This document shows positions 42,475 through 50,896 of a DNA stretch of 64,000 bases, in pieces; within the stretch, counting starts at the first letter, position 1, and the number at the start of each line of letters is the position of its first letter. The translations under genes and the position numbers were made by a program. Origin of the DNA: Streptomyces netropsis (GTDB lineage: Bacteria > Actinomycetota > Actinomycetes > Streptomycetales > Streptomycetaceae); contig NZ_JACHJG010000012.1 of NCBI RefSeq assembly GCF_014203545.1, positions 186,001 through 250,000 on the forward strand, in the 5' to 3' direction. A model generated the notes under the pieces. It was not told the DNA's origin. It did not search any database and saw only the letters and a list, made by a program, of their open reading frames with translations.

Positions 42475-45132
42475 GTGTCGGTGAGCTATCAGGCAATCGC
42501 TCTGCGTGTCCTGGGGGAGTGTTCGGCGACCGGATGGACGCTCCGCGACGGCGAAACGTGGTGCATGGTCACGCCGCCGCGCCACGTGCCCCGCCAGCAG
42601 GGCTGGAAGCTGCACCTGTCCGCAACCCCCGCCTCGGCGGCCCGCGTTCTGGAGAGCGCGACCCGCATCCTGGTGGCACACGAGTGCGCTTTCAAGTTCG
42701 CCGTCTCACCACGGGTCACCGCCGAACTCACCTCGGTGCGGGCGCCACGCGCGCAGTCGGGCAAGTTCCTCACCGTCTATCCCCTCGACGACGATCAGTT
42801 GCGTGTCCTGACCGGGCAGCTCCACGAAGCCACTCTCGGACTCGCAGGACCGGCGATTCTGTCGGACCGGCGGTACCGGCCGGACAGCCTGGTCCATTAC
42901 CGCTACGGCTGTTTCGCCCGGCCCCGTGAGCTCAGCGACGAGGGTCTCTACGAAGGGCGGCTACAGGCACCCGACGGAACGTTCGTGGCGGACGAGCGCA
43001 ACCCGTGGTTCTCACCACCTCCTTGGGCCCGCCCCCCGTTCGAACCGCCCGTACGCACCGCCGCCGGGCGCCGCCGCGGCGCCCCCGTCCTCATCGCCGG
43101 CCGCTATCTGGTCCGGGAGGCCGTCCGGCACTCCAACCGTGGTGGCGTCTATCGCGCGTACGACCGGCGGACCGGTGCCGACGTCCTGCTCAAGGAGGCC
43201 AGACCACACATCGGAGCCACCTCGGACGGCAAGGACGCCAGGTACTGGCTGCGGTACGAGGCCGACGTCCTGGAGCAGCTCGCACCCCTTCGCATCACAC
43301 CCGCCGTCCGCGACGTCTTCGAGTCCGCCGGCCACGTCTTCCTCGTGGAGGACCTGATCGACGGCAAGAGCCTGCAGCGGTGGACCACCGACGGCATCGC
43401 GCGGGACGACCACGGCCTGATCCCGGTCACGGCCCTGTGGAAGCTGGCCCGCGAACTCACCCACATGATCGGCCGGATGCACGCGGCCGGATTCGTCGTA
43501 CGCGACCTCAAGCCCGGCAACATCGTGATGACACCCCACGACACACCCGTCCTCGTCGACATGGAATGCGCCGTCCGCGCGGACGAACGGGCCCACGTCG
43601 TGGGCACACACGGCTTCACCGCCCCGGAGTACCTGGGCGGCCCCGACCGGGACGACGACACACCACCGCCCGCACCCGGCCCCGAAGTGGACTGCTACAG
43701 CCTGGGAGCCACCCTGCTGTACGCCGCCACCGGCATCATCCCGCTGCTCGCCGACGACTCCCCGCCCCGCCGTACGGCCGGTGACCGGCTCGCGGAGATC
43801 GTCGACACCGCCGCACCCGCCGCGCCCGCGCTCCGGGCGCTCGCTCCCCTCGTCATCGGCCTCACGGCGGACGGCCCGGCCCGCTGGCCGCTGGAGAAGG
43901 CCGCCGCCTTCCTCCGGGCGACCCCCGCCGAGGCCCCGGTGTCGGCGGGACCGGCGCCGGCGCGCGGCGCCCTCGACCGACTGCTCGCCGACGGCCTGGC
44001 CCACCTCGCGGCCACGGCCGAACCGGACGCCGAACACCTGTGGCCACCGTCGCGGTCGGCTCCCCACTGCGACCCCTGCAACGTGCAACTGGGCGCGGCC
44101 GGTGTGCTGGCCGTCCTCGACCGGGCGGTCCGCTCCGGCGAAACCACCGCCGAGCCGGTGCTGTGGACGGCGGCCCAGTGGCTGGACCGACGGCTCACCT
44201 CGCCGAGCAGGATCCTGCCCGGCCTGTACTTCGGCCGCTCCGGCACGGTATGGGCACTCCACGACGCCGCGCGGACGCTCAGCGACCCGGGAATGGCGGA
44301 CCGGGCCGTCGAATACGCCCTGCGCATCCCCCTCGACTGGCACAACCCCGACATCTGCCACGGCCTCGCCGGCGCCGGCCTCGCCCAACTGCACCTGTGG
44401 CGTGCGACGGGCGATCCACGATTCGCCGATCGCGCGTCGGAGTGCGCCGACGGGCTCGTCCGACTGACCACGGGTGCCGAGCACGGCGTGGACTGGCCCG
44501 TCGGCCCGGAACACCGCCGCGAACTCGCCGGCTCCGCCCTGTACGGATTCGGACACGGCGTCGCCGGGAACGCCGCCTTCCTCCTCGCCGCGGGGCGGGA
44601 CCTGGGACGCCCGGAGCTCCTCGACATCGCGACCGGCGCCGGGCACGCACTGTGCGCCGTGGCCGAACCGCGCGGTGACGCCGCCGTCTGGCCGAAGGGC
44701 CCCGGCCGGACCGAACGGACCGACCTGAACTTCTGGTGCCACGGTGCCTCCGGCATCGGGACGTTCCTGGTCCGGCTGTGGACCGTCACCGGTGACGCGC
44801 GCTTCCGTGAGTACGCCGACCGCGCGGCGCGGGCGGTGTACCGGGACCGCTGCCGCATCGGGCCCAGCACCTGTCACGGGGCGGCCGGCAACGCCGAGCT
44901 GCTGCTCGACCTCGCCGACGCGACGGGGGAGGAGCACTACCGCACCTGGGCGACGGAGATCGCCACCTGTCTGTACGCGCGGGCGGTCCGGCGTGACGGC
45001 CGCCTGCTCGTGCCCGACGACACCCTGCGCGACGTCAGCGCGGGCTACAACGTCGGCTCGGCCGGCGTGCTGGATTTCCTGCTGCGCCTCACCCACGGCG
45101 GCAACCGATCCTGGCTGGTCGACCCCCGATGA
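42475..45132 (+). CDS. Lanthipeptide synthetase, class IV-like (lyase-kinase-cyclase)
   Basis: Three-domain synthetase of 885 residues that would phosphorylate Ser/Thr in a precursor, eliminate phosphate, and cyclise Cys onto the product. Lyase region, 1 to about 195: SGKFLTVYP at 95-103 (K97), AILSDRRYRPDSLVHYRYG, and DERNPWFSPPPW. Kinase, about 208-480: conserved Lys K240 (VLLKEA), RDLKPGN with D344, and VDMEC with D362 in the DFG position. Cyclase, about 530-885: CHGLAG, then WCHGASG (C755) and TCHGAAG (C800, H801). That Cys/Cys-His zinc triad marks class IV or LanC-type cyclases rather than class III. A 44-residue precursor follows 33 bp later. GTG at 42475; 42454 or 42481 are alternatives. 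Confidence 0.9.
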   Translation: MSVSYQAIALRVLGECSATGWTLRDGETWCMVTPPRHVPRQQGWKLHLSATPASAARVLESATRILVAHECAFKFAVSPRVTAELTSVRAPRAQSGKFLTVYPLDDDQLRVLTGQLHEATLGLAGPAILSDRRYRPDSLVHYRYGCFARPRELSDEGLYEGRLQAPDGTFVADERNPWFSPPPWARPPFEPPVRTAAGRRRGAPVLIAGRYLVREAVRHSNRGGVYRAYDRRTGADVLLKEARPHIGATSDGKDARYWLRYEADVLEQLAPLRITPAVRDVFESAGHVFLVEDLIDGKSLQRWTTDGIARDDHGLIPVTALWKLARELTHMIGRMHAAGFVVRDLKPGNIVMTPHDTPVLVDMECAVRADERAHVVGTHGFTAPEYLGGPDRDDDTPPPAPGPEVDCYSLGATLLYAATGIIPLLADDSPPRRTAGDRLAEIVDTAAPAAPALRALAPLVIGLTADGPARWPLEKAAAFLRATPAEAPVSAGPAPARGALDRLLADGLAHLAATAEPDAEHLWPPSRSAPHCDPCNVQLGAAGVLAVLDRAVRSGETTAEPVLWTAAQWLDRRLTSPSRILPGLYFGRSGTVWALHDAARTLSDPGMADRAVEYALRIPLDWHNPDICHGLAGAGLAQLHLWRATGDPRFADRASECADGLVRLTTGAEHGVDWPVGPEHRRELAGSALYGFGHGVAGNAAFLLAAGRDLGRPELLDIATGAGHALCAVAEPRGDAAVWPKGPGRTERTDLNFWCHGASGIGTFLVRLWTVTGDARFREYADRAARAVYRDRCRIGPSTCHGAAGNAELLLDLADATGEEHYRTWATEIATCLYARAVRRDGRLLVPDDTLRDVSAGYNVGSAGVLDFLLRLTHGGNRSWLVDPR

Positions 45133-45165
45133 CCGGCCGACACCACCACGAAGGAGATAACCACC

Positions 45166-45300
45166 ATGGAAACCGAGGTCCTGGAACTCCAGGAACTGCC
45201 CGAGACGGATGAGCAGTCACTGGAGCCGATGATGTGCTGCGACACCACCTTCACCACCGATCGCACGGACGGATGCACGGAGCCGCCCCGCTGTCGCTAG
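45166..45300 (+). CDS. Lanthipeptide precursor peptide, 44 residues
   Basis: Encodes 44 residues behind a strong ribosome site (AAGGAG) directly after the synthetase gene. The leader begins METEVLELQELPETDEQ; the LPETD stretch recalls the leader of class IV venezuelin (LPETDPV), and ELQEL recalls the helix that class III/IV kinases bind. The likely core starts near residue 24 and reads CCDTTFTTDRTDGCTEPPRC plus Arg. It has four Cys (C24, C25, C37, C43), six Thr and no Ser, so rings would be methyllanthionine-type. Position, size, acidic leader and Cys/Thr-rich end make the assignment strong; the cleavage point is unknown. Confidence 0.88.
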   Translation: METEVLELQELPETDEQSLEPMMCCDTTFTTDRTDGCTEPPRCR

Positions 45301-45326
45301 AACGAACGCAGACACACGCGAACCCG

Positions 45327-45358
45327 TTCCGTGCGGCCCGTTCAACGGCCGCACGGAA
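45327..45358 (+). terminator. Hairpin between precursor and LanC genes
   Basis: Perfect 12-bp arms TTCCGTGCGGCC and GGCCGCACGGAA with an 8-nt loop lie 27 bp after the precursor stop. It may act as a partial terminator or mRNA stabiliser, giving much more precursor than LanC transcript; this is common between lanA and downstream genes. Confidence 0.75.
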
Positions 45359-45382
45359 TCCTCCACGAGGTGAGGAGCCGAC

Positions 45383-46597
45383 GTGGCCGGATGGACGGCC
45401 GCACTGCCGCCCGACACGGCCGCCGCGGCGCTCGATCTCGTCACCACTATGGTGGGACGACCGCGTCCCACGCCCCGCTGTGTCCACCCCGACCTCGCCG
45501 GCGGCGGACCGGGGCTCGCCCTGGCGTACCACCAGTTGGACCGCTGCATGCCCGGACTGGGCTGGGACGCCATGGCCGACGGATATCTCTCCGCGTCGGT
45601 CAAGGGTGCCGAGCGGCTCGGCACGACCACACCGGCGCTGTTCGGCGGCCTCGGCGGCCTCGCGTTCGCCGCCCGGTCGCTGTCCCCCGACGACCCCTCG
45701 TTCCGCTCCCTCCACGACGGCGTCGTCCGGGAAGCGGCGCGACGGGCCCGGGCCCTCGGCGGCTCGCACGGCATGCCCGTCCGGGTCTTCGACGTCATCT
45801 CCGGCGTGACCGGTACAGGCGCGTACCTGCTCGGCCGCCGCCACGAGCCCGCCGCCCGCGACGCGCTGCGCGCCGTGCTCACCGCCCTCGTGTCGCTGTG
45901 CGGTGAACGGGCGGGCACACCCCACTGGTACACCCCCGCCGAGGACCTGAGGGACGCCCGGACGCGCGAGGAGTTTCCGCACGGCGTCCTCAACTGCGGC
46001 CTGGCACACGGCATCCCGGGACCGCTCGCGTTGCTGTCCCTCGCCCTCGACGCCGGCGTCACCGTCCCCGGACAGCGGGAGGCCGTCGCCCGCGTGGCCG
46101 GATGGCTGGCGGCACACCGCACCGACGACGCGTGGGGCCCCAACTGGCCCGGAATGGCCCCGCCATCCGGCCGATCCGCTCCCCAGGACCCCCGCACCGC
46201 CCGGGCCTCGTGGTGCTACGGCAGTCCCGGCGTCGCCAGAACGCTGTGGCTCGCTGGAACGGCGCTCGATGACGCCTCTTTGCGCACCCTCGCGGTACAG
46301 GCCCTCAAAGCCGCCCTCCGGCGGCCCGTGGCGCAACGCCGCGTCGACGGCACCCCCGGTCTGTGTCATGGAGTGGCCGGGCTGCTCCACATCACGTGCC
46401 TCTTCGTGGTGGACACCGGCGACCCCGAACTCGCGCGGGCCGCGGCCGGACTCACCGAGCAGTTGCTCGCCTCGCCCGCGATGATCCCGGCCGAAGGGCC
46501 CGGGTACCTCGAAGGCGCGGCGGGAGTGGTCCTCACCCTGCTGGCGGCGGCCACCGATGTCGCCCCGACGTGGGACCGCCCCCTGCTGCTGGCGTAA
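45383..46597 (+). CDS. Stand-alone LanC-type lanthionine cyclase
   Basis: LanC protein of 404 residues with the alpha/alpha-barrel fold. Catalytic features are visible: GLAHGIPG (H209, the likely proton-relay His), WCYGSPG with zinc ligand C278, and LCHGVAG with zinc ligands C328 and H329; spacing matches NisC (H212, C284, C330, H331). GTG at 45383 follows GAGGAG. It is a second complete cyclase in a locus whose synthetase already has one. Possible roles are shared or ordered ring formation, or a different partner. No dehydratase of the class I LanB type is nearby. Followed by convergent threonine-dehydratase-like gene. Confidence 0.9.
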   Translation: MAGWTAALPPDTAAAALDLVTTMVGRPRPTPRCVHPDLAGGGPGLALAYHQLDRCMPGLGWDAMADGYLSASVKGAERLGTTTPALFGGLGGLAFAARSLSPDDPSFRSLHDGVVREAARRARALGGSHGMPVRVFDVISGVTGTGAYLLGRRHEPAARDALRAVLTALVSLCGERAGTPHWYTPAEDLRDARTREEFPHGVLNCGLAHGIPGPLALLSLALDAGVTVPGQREAVARVAGWLAAHRTDDAWGPNWPGMAPPSGRSAPQDPRTARASWCYGSPGVARTLWLAGTALDDASLRTLAVQALKAALRRPVAQRRVDGTPGLCHGVAGLLHITCLFVVDTGDPELARAAAGLTEQLLASPAMIPAEGPGYLEGAAGVVLTLLAAATDVAPTWDRPLLLA

Positions 46598-46633
46598 CTC
46601 CGTACGGGCGCGGGCGCGCTGACAGCCGTGCGG

Positions 46634-47587
46634 CTACCGTACGAGGTCGCTCGGGTCGGTGTTGGCGCCGCACAACACCACAGCGATCCTTTCGCCGCGG
46701 CCCGGGAGGTAGGCCCCGCACGTGAGGGCTGCCCAGGCCGTGCCCGCGGCGTGCTCGACCGCGAGGCGCCGGTCGTCCCAGAGCGACTGCCGGGCCTCGA
46801 CGATGGCGTCGTCGGGTACGAGGACGGTGTGGACGTCGCCGTGCTGGGCGGCCTCGAGAGCCGTGCGGGAGACGCGGCGGGCACCCAGGGAGTCCGCGGC
46901 GACGGAGTCGACCGCCACGTCGACGGGGCTGCCTGCCGCCAGGGCGGCGTCGAGGGCGCGGCAGTTCTCCGGCTCGACCGCCACGACGCGCACACCGTGA
47001 TGGCGGGCGGCGGTGGCGACACCGGCGAAGAGACCCCCGCCGCCGACGGCGACGACCACGGTGTCGAGCCCGGGGAGCCGCTGGAGGATCTCGTCGAGGA
47101 GGGTACCCGCACCGGCTGCGATGAGGGGATGGTCGTAGGCATGGGAGGAGAGCGCGCCGGTGGAGGCGGCGAAGGCCTGGCACGCGGCGAGCGCCTCGGC
47201 GTACTCGGTGCCGGTCAAGCGCACGTCGGCCCCGTAGCCCCGGAGCTTGGAGACCTTGACGGCAGGCGCGGTCTCGGGCAGGAACACGGTGGCGGGCACG
47301 CCGAGCCGGCGGGCGGCCCAGGCGCAGGCGAGTCCGGCGTTCCCGCCCGACGCGATGGTGACCCCGGCGTCGGGGAGGGCGCCTTCCTCCCGGTGCGCGG
47401 CGAGGAAGTTGTGAGCGCCGCGTGCCTTGAAGCTGCCGGTGTGCTGTATGTGCTCGAGGGCGAACCACGTCTCGCACGGCAGGCCGCCCGGCTCACCGGG
47501 GTCGGCCGGGGCGAGGGCGACGGGCCGGACGTGCCCGGCGACCCGGCCGGAGGCTCGCTTGATGTCGTCGTACGTGAGGCGCTGCAC
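46634..47587 (-). CDS. Threonine/serine dehydratase-like PLP enzyme
   Basis: Fold-type II PLP enzyme of 317 residues that deaminates threonine or serine. The Schiff-base segment is HTGSFKARGAHN with Lys at about residue 53, followed by the phosphate-binding ASGGNAGLA (about 79-87) and the glycine loop VVAVGGGGLFAG near 172. AIVEARQSLWDDRRLAVEHA and AVVLCGANTDP close the C-terminus. It is shorter than biosynthetic IlvA and lacks an ACT regulatory domain, so a catabolic or racemase-like role is possible. GTG at 47587 follows AAAGGAA; the frame to 47923 upstream is antisense to the antiporter. Confidence 0.9.
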   Translation of the reverse strand: MQRLTYDDIKRASGRVAGHVRPVALAPADPGEPGGLPCETWFALEHIQHTGSFKARGAHNFLAAHREEGALPDAGVTIASGGNAGLACAWAARRLGVPATVFLPETAPAVKVSKLRGYGADVRLTGTEYAEALAACQAFAASTGALSSHAYDHPLIAAGAGTLLDEILQRLPGLDTVVVAVGGGGLFAGVATAARHHGVRVVAVEPENCRALDAALAAGSPVDVAVDSVAADSLGARRVSRTALEAAQHGDVHTVLVPDDAIVEARQSLWDDRRLAVEHAAGTAWAALTCGAYLPGRGERIAVVLCGANTDPSDLVR

Positions 47588-47771
47588 GGTGGGTTTCCTT
47601 TTGGTGGGGAGCAGGCCGGCACGAGTGGCCGGTGGTCGTCCTCGAATCCTCGCCCGGCTCGGGGACGGCGTCAAAAACCTCTGCCGTCGTGGACACAATC
47701 GGCTGATCCGGTCGAGGTGTTCACTCGCACAGTTCGGCCGGAACGGCTTCCTCTTCGCTGTCCGGGCAGGT

Positions 47772-49547
47772 TCAGATCTCGGGTCGGCCTCCCCGCGTAC
47801 CCGGGGCCAGCAGGACGACCGTGTCCCCGGGCCCGAGCAGCGGTGTGCTGCCTTCCGTGACCGGATCGAGGCGGCCGTCCGGCCGTACCAGGAACAGCAG
47901 ATCACAGCCTGTCGGCAGCACACCGCCGGCGGGCCGTGCCAGGACGGCAGCCCCGTCCTCGTACTTGCGGGAGAGAACCGGGCCGGTCAGCTCCGCGCTG
48001 AACAGGACCTCGCCGCCGATGAACGGCGCCACCACGCCGTGGCTCCCGGGCGGTGCGCTGAGGCGGTGGACCGTCCCCTCCGTGCTGCCGCGCAGAATCA
48101 CCGCCGCCAGTGCGTTGAAGTCGTCCTCGGCGGTCAGGAAGTACACGGCCGTGATGCCCTCCAGCTCGGCGGTACCTCCGGTGGCGGCGGCCAGCAACTC
48201 ACCGGGCACAAGCTCGATCCCTGCCTGCCCGATACGTTCGCGCTCCTCCTCCTCTCCTGCCCACATCAGCACTTCCAGCCCCGCCGACCGCAGGGCCACA
48301 CCCAGGTCGACCACCCAGGGGGCGCCGCCGACCAGCAGCGGACGCGAGCGGGACGGGCGCACGACGCCCAGGCGCCGGGCCACCAGCGAGGCGGTCAGGC
48401 CGTAGAGCGTCACGGTCGCGACGATGACCACGAACGTGGCAGGGAGGATCTTCGAAGCGCCGCCGATCCCCTTGGCCACCAGGCCGGCCGAGAACGTCGA
48501 CGCGGTGGCCGCCGCGACGATGCCGCGCGGCGCCATCCAGCCGATGAAGCCCCGCTCGCCGCGTGTCAGATCGGTGCCGAGGGTGGACACGGCCGCGACC
48601 AGTGGCCTGACGACCAGCACCAGAAAGGCGGCGAGCCCGAGTGCGGGCAGCCCCACATGGCGCAGCGACTGCGGGGTGACGGTGGCCGAGATCGAGATGA
48701 AGAGCAGGCCGAGGATCAGGCTGACCAGCGTCTCGAAGAACGGCCGACGCGCCGGCACGTCGATGCCGGGGAGGTTGGCGACGGCAAGCCCCATCACCAC
48801 GGCGGCGATGAGCCCCGTGTCGTCGCGCAGGACATCGCAGAGCGCTGCCACACCGATCACCGAGGCCAGTTGCGCCGTGGTGCCCACCACCTCGCCGAGC
48901 CGCAGCACCCGGAACAGCACCCACAGCAGAGCCGCCCCGAGCACTCCTCCGGCCGCTCCGATGCCCACGCTGGCCAGGAAGCCCGCCGCCACGCTGCCGA
49001 AGTAGTGGCCCGTGCTCGCCACGACAGCGTGGAAGACCAGTGCTCCCAAGATGCCACCGACCGGGTCGATGAGGGAGCCTTCCCAGACCAGGATGTGCTG
49101 CAGCCGGTCCTTGGGCCGTACGAAGCCGAGCAGCGGTCCGACCACCGTCGGACCCGAGACCACGAGGATCGCGCCGATCATGACAGCCGCCCGCTGGGAC
49201 ATACCCAGCAGCGGTGCGGCGAGGAGCGCGCCGAGCAGCCAGGTGACCAGGACGCCGATCCAGATCAGCCGGACGGCGACACGGCGGGTGTGCCCCTTCA
49301 TCCTCGCCGGGTTCAGCCCGAGGCCCGCGTCGTAGAGGATCACTGCGACGGCCAGCGAGACCAGCGGTGAGAACGCCGCGCCCAGCAGCCGCTCGGGGTT
49401 GACACTCTCGATCAGCGCACCGGCGGCGAAGCCGACCGGCAGCAGGACGATGAGGGCGGGGATGCGCAGGCGGCTCGCCAGGATCTGCGATCCGACAGCG
49501 AGGACCAAGATCAGGCCCACGCCGATGAACACCTGGTTCGTCGTCAT
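47772..49547 (-). CDS. CPA1-type cation:proton antiporter with cytoplasmic regulatory tail
   Basis: Membrane antiporter of 591 residues. About 12 helices in residues 1-400 include the CPA1-like core: LYDAGLGLNPARMKGHTRRV, SGPTVVGPLL (with the extended helix pair), WEGSLIDPVGGILGALVFH (with the ND/D-type ion site) and FIGWMAPRGIVAAATASTF. The C-terminal 190 residues form TrkA/RCK-like domains, with GGTAELEGITAVYFLTAED and GPGDTVVLLAPG. Exchanges Na+ or K+ for H+; specificity cannot be read off. ATG at 49547 (MTTNQVF). Confidence 0.9.
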   Translation of the reverse strand: MTTNQVFIGVGLILVLAVGSQILASRLRIPALIVLLPVGFAAGALIESVNPERLLGAAFSPLVSLAVAVILYDAGLGLNPARMKGHTRRVAVRLIWIGVLVTWLLGALLAAPLLGMSQRAAVMIGAILVVSGPTVVGPLLGFVRPKDRLQHILVWEGSLIDPVGGILGALVFHAVVASTGHYFGSVAAGFLASVGIGAAGGVLGAALLWVLFRVLRLGEVVGTTAQLASVIGVAALCDVLRDDTGLIAAVVMGLAVANLPGIDVPARRPFFETLVSLILGLLFISISATVTPQSLRHVGLPALGLAAFLVLVVRPLVAAVSTLGTDLTRGERGFIGWMAPRGIVAAATASTFSAGLVAKGIGGASKILPATFVVIVATVTLYGLTASLVARRLGVVRPSRSRPLLVGGAPWVVDLGVALRSAGLEVLMWAGEEEERERIGQAGIELVPGELLAAATGGTAELEGITAVYFLTAEDDFNALAAVILRGSTEGTVHRLSAPPGSHGVVAPFIGGEVLFSAELTGPVLSRKYEDGAAVLARPAGGVLPTGCDLLFLVRPDGRLDPVTEGSTPLLGPGDTVVLLAPGTRGGRPEI

Positions 49548-49793
49548 GGGTGGCCCTTTCGGTGCGTGGTGACGAGACGGGATGACGCTCGTGCCGGCCC
49601 GCCGGAGGCGGAACGGCAGCACGGCGTGGCCCACGAGACGGTGGTGGCGTCTTGGCCCCGCATGACCACGGCAACGGCTGCGGTGACGAGACCCGCCTCA
49701 GGGGTCCACCAGTGCCGCGAATCCTTTGGAGATCCACGTCGAAGGGTGGTCCTCGGACCGATGAGGATCAGGCCGAGGGCCATGACGGCGCCG

Positions 49794-50714
49794 TCATTCC
49801 CCCCAAGGCGTGATCCCCCAGCGGACAGTGCGCCGCTCGCCGGGGCCGAGACCGATGAGCCCGGTGCCGCTGCGGAAGGCATCCGGCGGGCAGGTCATCG
49901 GCTCGACGGCGACCGCGCGACGTCGCTCCCCCGGCGGGAGGGTGTCGCCGGTGTAGAGCTGTACGTAGTCGGCGCCTTCACCGAGCCACACATCCGTACC
50001 GAACGCACCTGACGGGTGGGCCAGACGGATCACGGCCCGCCCGTTCGCGTCCCGGTCGAGGTCACCGAAGGGGGTGTCCAGCTGGAGCGCTCCGACAGCC
50101 GTGGGCGTACGCAAGTCGTACTCGGTCCCGGCGACCGGCTCGGCGGCCACCGGCAGGCCACGCCCGTCGGTGCGCAGCCACGTCCGTGCGGGGACCGTCA
50201 GTACCGCCTGGTCGACGACCGCGGTGCCCGCCGTGACGTAAGGATGCTGGCCGAAGCCGTAGGGTGCGGCCCTCGCGTCAAGGTTGCGCGCGGTGACGGC
50301 GACTTCGAGCCCGCCCTCGCTCAATGTGTACTCGGCGCTGACGTGGAGGTGGAACGGGTAGCCCGGCTGCGGCCACAGGGGAACGTCCAGGACGGCCCGG
50401 CTGTCGCTCGCCTCCACGACCCGCCACGCGACCCACCGGAGCAACCCGTGGATGGCGTTGCAGCCGACCGGCTCGGTGAGCGGAAGCTGCTGGTCCTGCC
50501 CGTCCCAGCGGTACTGGCCGTCGCGGATCCGGTTGGGCCACGGCACCAGGATCTGGCCGCGGCCGCCGGTGATCTGGTCCCTTTCGGCGAATCCGTCGAC
50601 CACAGCGCGTTCACCGATCGCGTACGACCGGAGCGCCGCGCCCAACTCGACGACGACGGCACTGTGCGCACCGTAGCGGAGGGTCAGTTGCCGTCCGGTG
50701 CGGCTCTCCTGCAC
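49794..50714 (-). CDS. Aldose 1-epimerase (galactose mutarotase-like)
   Basis: Mutarotase-fold protein of 306 residues interconverting sugar anomers. Family segments: GRGQILVPWPNRIRDGQYRW at about 51-70, NAIHGLLRW with the catalytic-type His near 90, APYGFGQHPYVT near 157 with the second His, and DVWLGEGADYVQLYTGDTLP then AVEPMTCPPDAF with the catalytic Glu. GTG at 50714. Lies in the leftward stretch between the antiporter and DUF389 genes; not obviously operon-linked. Confidence 0.9.
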   Translation of the reverse strand: MQESRTGRQLTLRYGAHSAVVVELGAALRSYAIGERAVVDGFAERDQITGGRGQILVPWPNRIRDGQYRWDGQDQQLPLTEPVGCNAIHGLLRWVAWRVVEASDSRAVLDVPLWPQPGYPFHLHVSAEYTLSEGGLEVAVTARNLDARAAPYGFGQHPYVTAGTAVVDQAVLTVPARTWLRTDGRGLPVAAEPVAGTEYDLRTPTAVGALQLDTPFGDLDRDANGRAVIRLAHPSGAFGTDVWLGEGADYVQLYTGDTLPPGERRRAVAVEPMTCPPDAFRSGTGLIGLGPGERRTVRWGITPWGE

Positions 50715-50896
50715 GCGTGGCCTCCTCGGTCCGCCCCGTGGACGTGGACGCGGTGGTGGCCCGCGGTGTCGGCCCCCTCGTCGGGAGCGTGCGATTTCGT
50801 ACCGGTCCGGTCAAGCGCGACACGTTCCCTGCGGGCGGAATCACCCGGCACGTTCGCCCACTGGGGCCACAGGCAGCAGCCGGACGGGCGGCGGCC

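Noticed and set aside
43012..45096. Leftward 694-codon frame over the lanthipeptide synthetase
   Set aside because: Antisense shadow; the forward frame carries all kinase and cyclase motifs.
47427..49370. Rightward 647-codon frame over the antiporter
   Set aside because: Antisense shadow rich in His/Arg/Asp/Gln, as expected for the reverse of a membrane protein in GC-rich DNA.
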